Source of the DNA: Deltaproteobacteria bacterium
GTDB lineage: Bacteria; Desulfobacterota; Desulfobulbia; Desulfobulbales; VMSU01
Assembly (NCBI GenBank): GCA_024274995.1
Contig: JAJSAA010000297.1
Coordinates: forward strand, 1-5,788
Reading direction: 5' to 3'
Length of the DNA stretch: 5,788 nt
Under the pieces are notes generated by a model. The model did not search any database and was not told the DNA's origin. It saw only the letters and a program-made list of their open reading frames with translations. Shown here piece by piece: positions 5,276 to 5,788 of this stretch. The position numbers and the translations under genes are program-made. Each line of letters begins with the position of its first letter. The stretch's first letter is position 1.

Positions 5276-5788
5276 TCATCGGTAACGTTCCTGCCAGGCC
5301 ATCCGGGTAAAATTACGGCCGCTTTTTCTGATCAGCAGACTGTCGATGACGGCGGTGTGATGGGGCTTAACGGCACCTGTCCGGGTCTCGTCCTGCTGTT
5401 CTATGTCCGCTTTTACTACATCGGCATAACCGGTACCGACAATGAAATAATATTGGTTCATGCCGCGGTTATAGTCCAGATAGTTATGTAGAAGGCTATA
5501 TTGTTTGTCGCCCATGATCTCAGCGGCAACAGCTCGAATATTATAACCGTATTCCTTTTTAGCCGCCTGATAGGCGGCCGCGGCCTCCCTGCTGCCGCCC
5601 GTCAAAAAATCCAGCATGGCGGGGGTTACAGTATTAAAATTAATCTCGCCGGTCGGATTGTGGACGGTGAAGATATCCGTGGCCTCAAATTTACCGGCTA
5701 ATTCCCCGGTGTCTTTAATTAGAAAGAACTCAGACGGGTCTTTAATCGGGCCGTTTCTAACAATATAGGGGGAGTCGAGGTTGGTGTA
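5276..5788 (-). CDS. gspK: Type II secretion minor pseudopilin GspK, C-terminal part (5' end outside window)
   Basis: GspK is the largest minor pseudopilin; with GspI and GspJ it caps the periplasmic pseudopilus. The frame is open to the right edge, giving the last 170 residues of a protein that is usually about 300-330 long. The prepilin peptidase site, the N-terminal hydrophobic helix and the first part of the periplasmic region lie outside. Visible family features are SPYIVRNGPIKDPSEFFLI (the GspK 'ngpf.s.eELl.i' block), VHNPTGEINFNTVTPAMLDFL (the INxNTA-type helical motif before the second alpha domain), YYFIVGTGYADVVKADIE, and the C-terminal strand AVIDSLLIRKSGRNFTRMAW ending WQERYR, which matches the usual end of the family. 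The Met at 5617 is internal, not the start. The stop is TGA, and gspL begins 59 nt further on. The pseudopilin genes probably lie upstream, off the window. Confidence 0.92.
   Translation of the reverse strand, partial: YTNLDSPYIVRNGPIKDPSEFFLIKDTGELAGKFEATDIFTVHNPTGEINFNTVTPAMLDFLTGGSREAAAAYQAAKKEYGYNIRAVAAEIMGDKQYSLLHNYLDYNRGMNQYYFIVGTGYADVVKADIEQQDETRTGAVKPHHTAVIDSLLIRKSGRNFTRMAWQERYR

Noticed and set aside
4758..5310. Two plus-strand open frames (128 and 107 codons) opposite gspL and gspK
   Set aside because: They are antisense to well-supported gspL and gspK, and their sequence mirrors the inverted repeat and codon bias. No independent support.

Overview
The window is most of one minus-strand operon for a type II secretion system (T2SS), plus the tail of an unrelated-looking plus-strand gene at the left edge. 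In transcription order (right to left) it holds gspK (5' end outside the window), gspL, gspM, a gspC-like gene and gspD. The pilin-like minor component, the PilM/PilN-like GspL, the PilO-like GspM, the GspC-like inner-membrane connector and the outer-membrane secretin would together form the inner-membrane assembly platform and its exit channel. The ATPase GspE, platform protein GspF and pseudopilins GspG-J are not in the window and may lie beyond the right edge.

The gene order, the secretin sequence style (for example APLFDLRDEL and VNSLLIIG) and the intermediate base composition suggest a Desulfobacterota (former Deltaproteobacteria) genome. This is inference from protein style only; no marker gene is present. 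gspL/gspM and gspM/gspC overlap by ATGA, and gspD follows gspC after 38 nt, so the genes look co-transcribed and translationally coupled. No promoter or terminator could be recognised.

The most striking point is in gspD. The secretin frame is complete from signal peptide to C-terminus, but codon 250 is an in-frame TAG with no frame change. The sequence on both sides reads as continuous N1 domain. It is either a fresh nonsense mutation, a sequencing error, or a UAG that is read through (a suppressor or pyrrolysine). The plus-strand gene at the left uses TAG as an ordinary stop.

Other points of note: a perfect 14-bp-arm inverted repeat inside the gspL coding sequence, an 11-codon mini-ORF with its own Shine-Dalgarno ending in an ATGA overlap with gspL, a small hairpin covering the gspM ribosome binding site, an Arg/Pro-rich repeat inserted in the GspC homology region with an Arg-rich tail in place of a PDZ domain, and a lipobox on the secretin suggesting a self-piloting liposecretin. 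I found no RNA genes, CRISPR arrays or insertion sequences. There is no gene-free stretch longer than about 60 nt.
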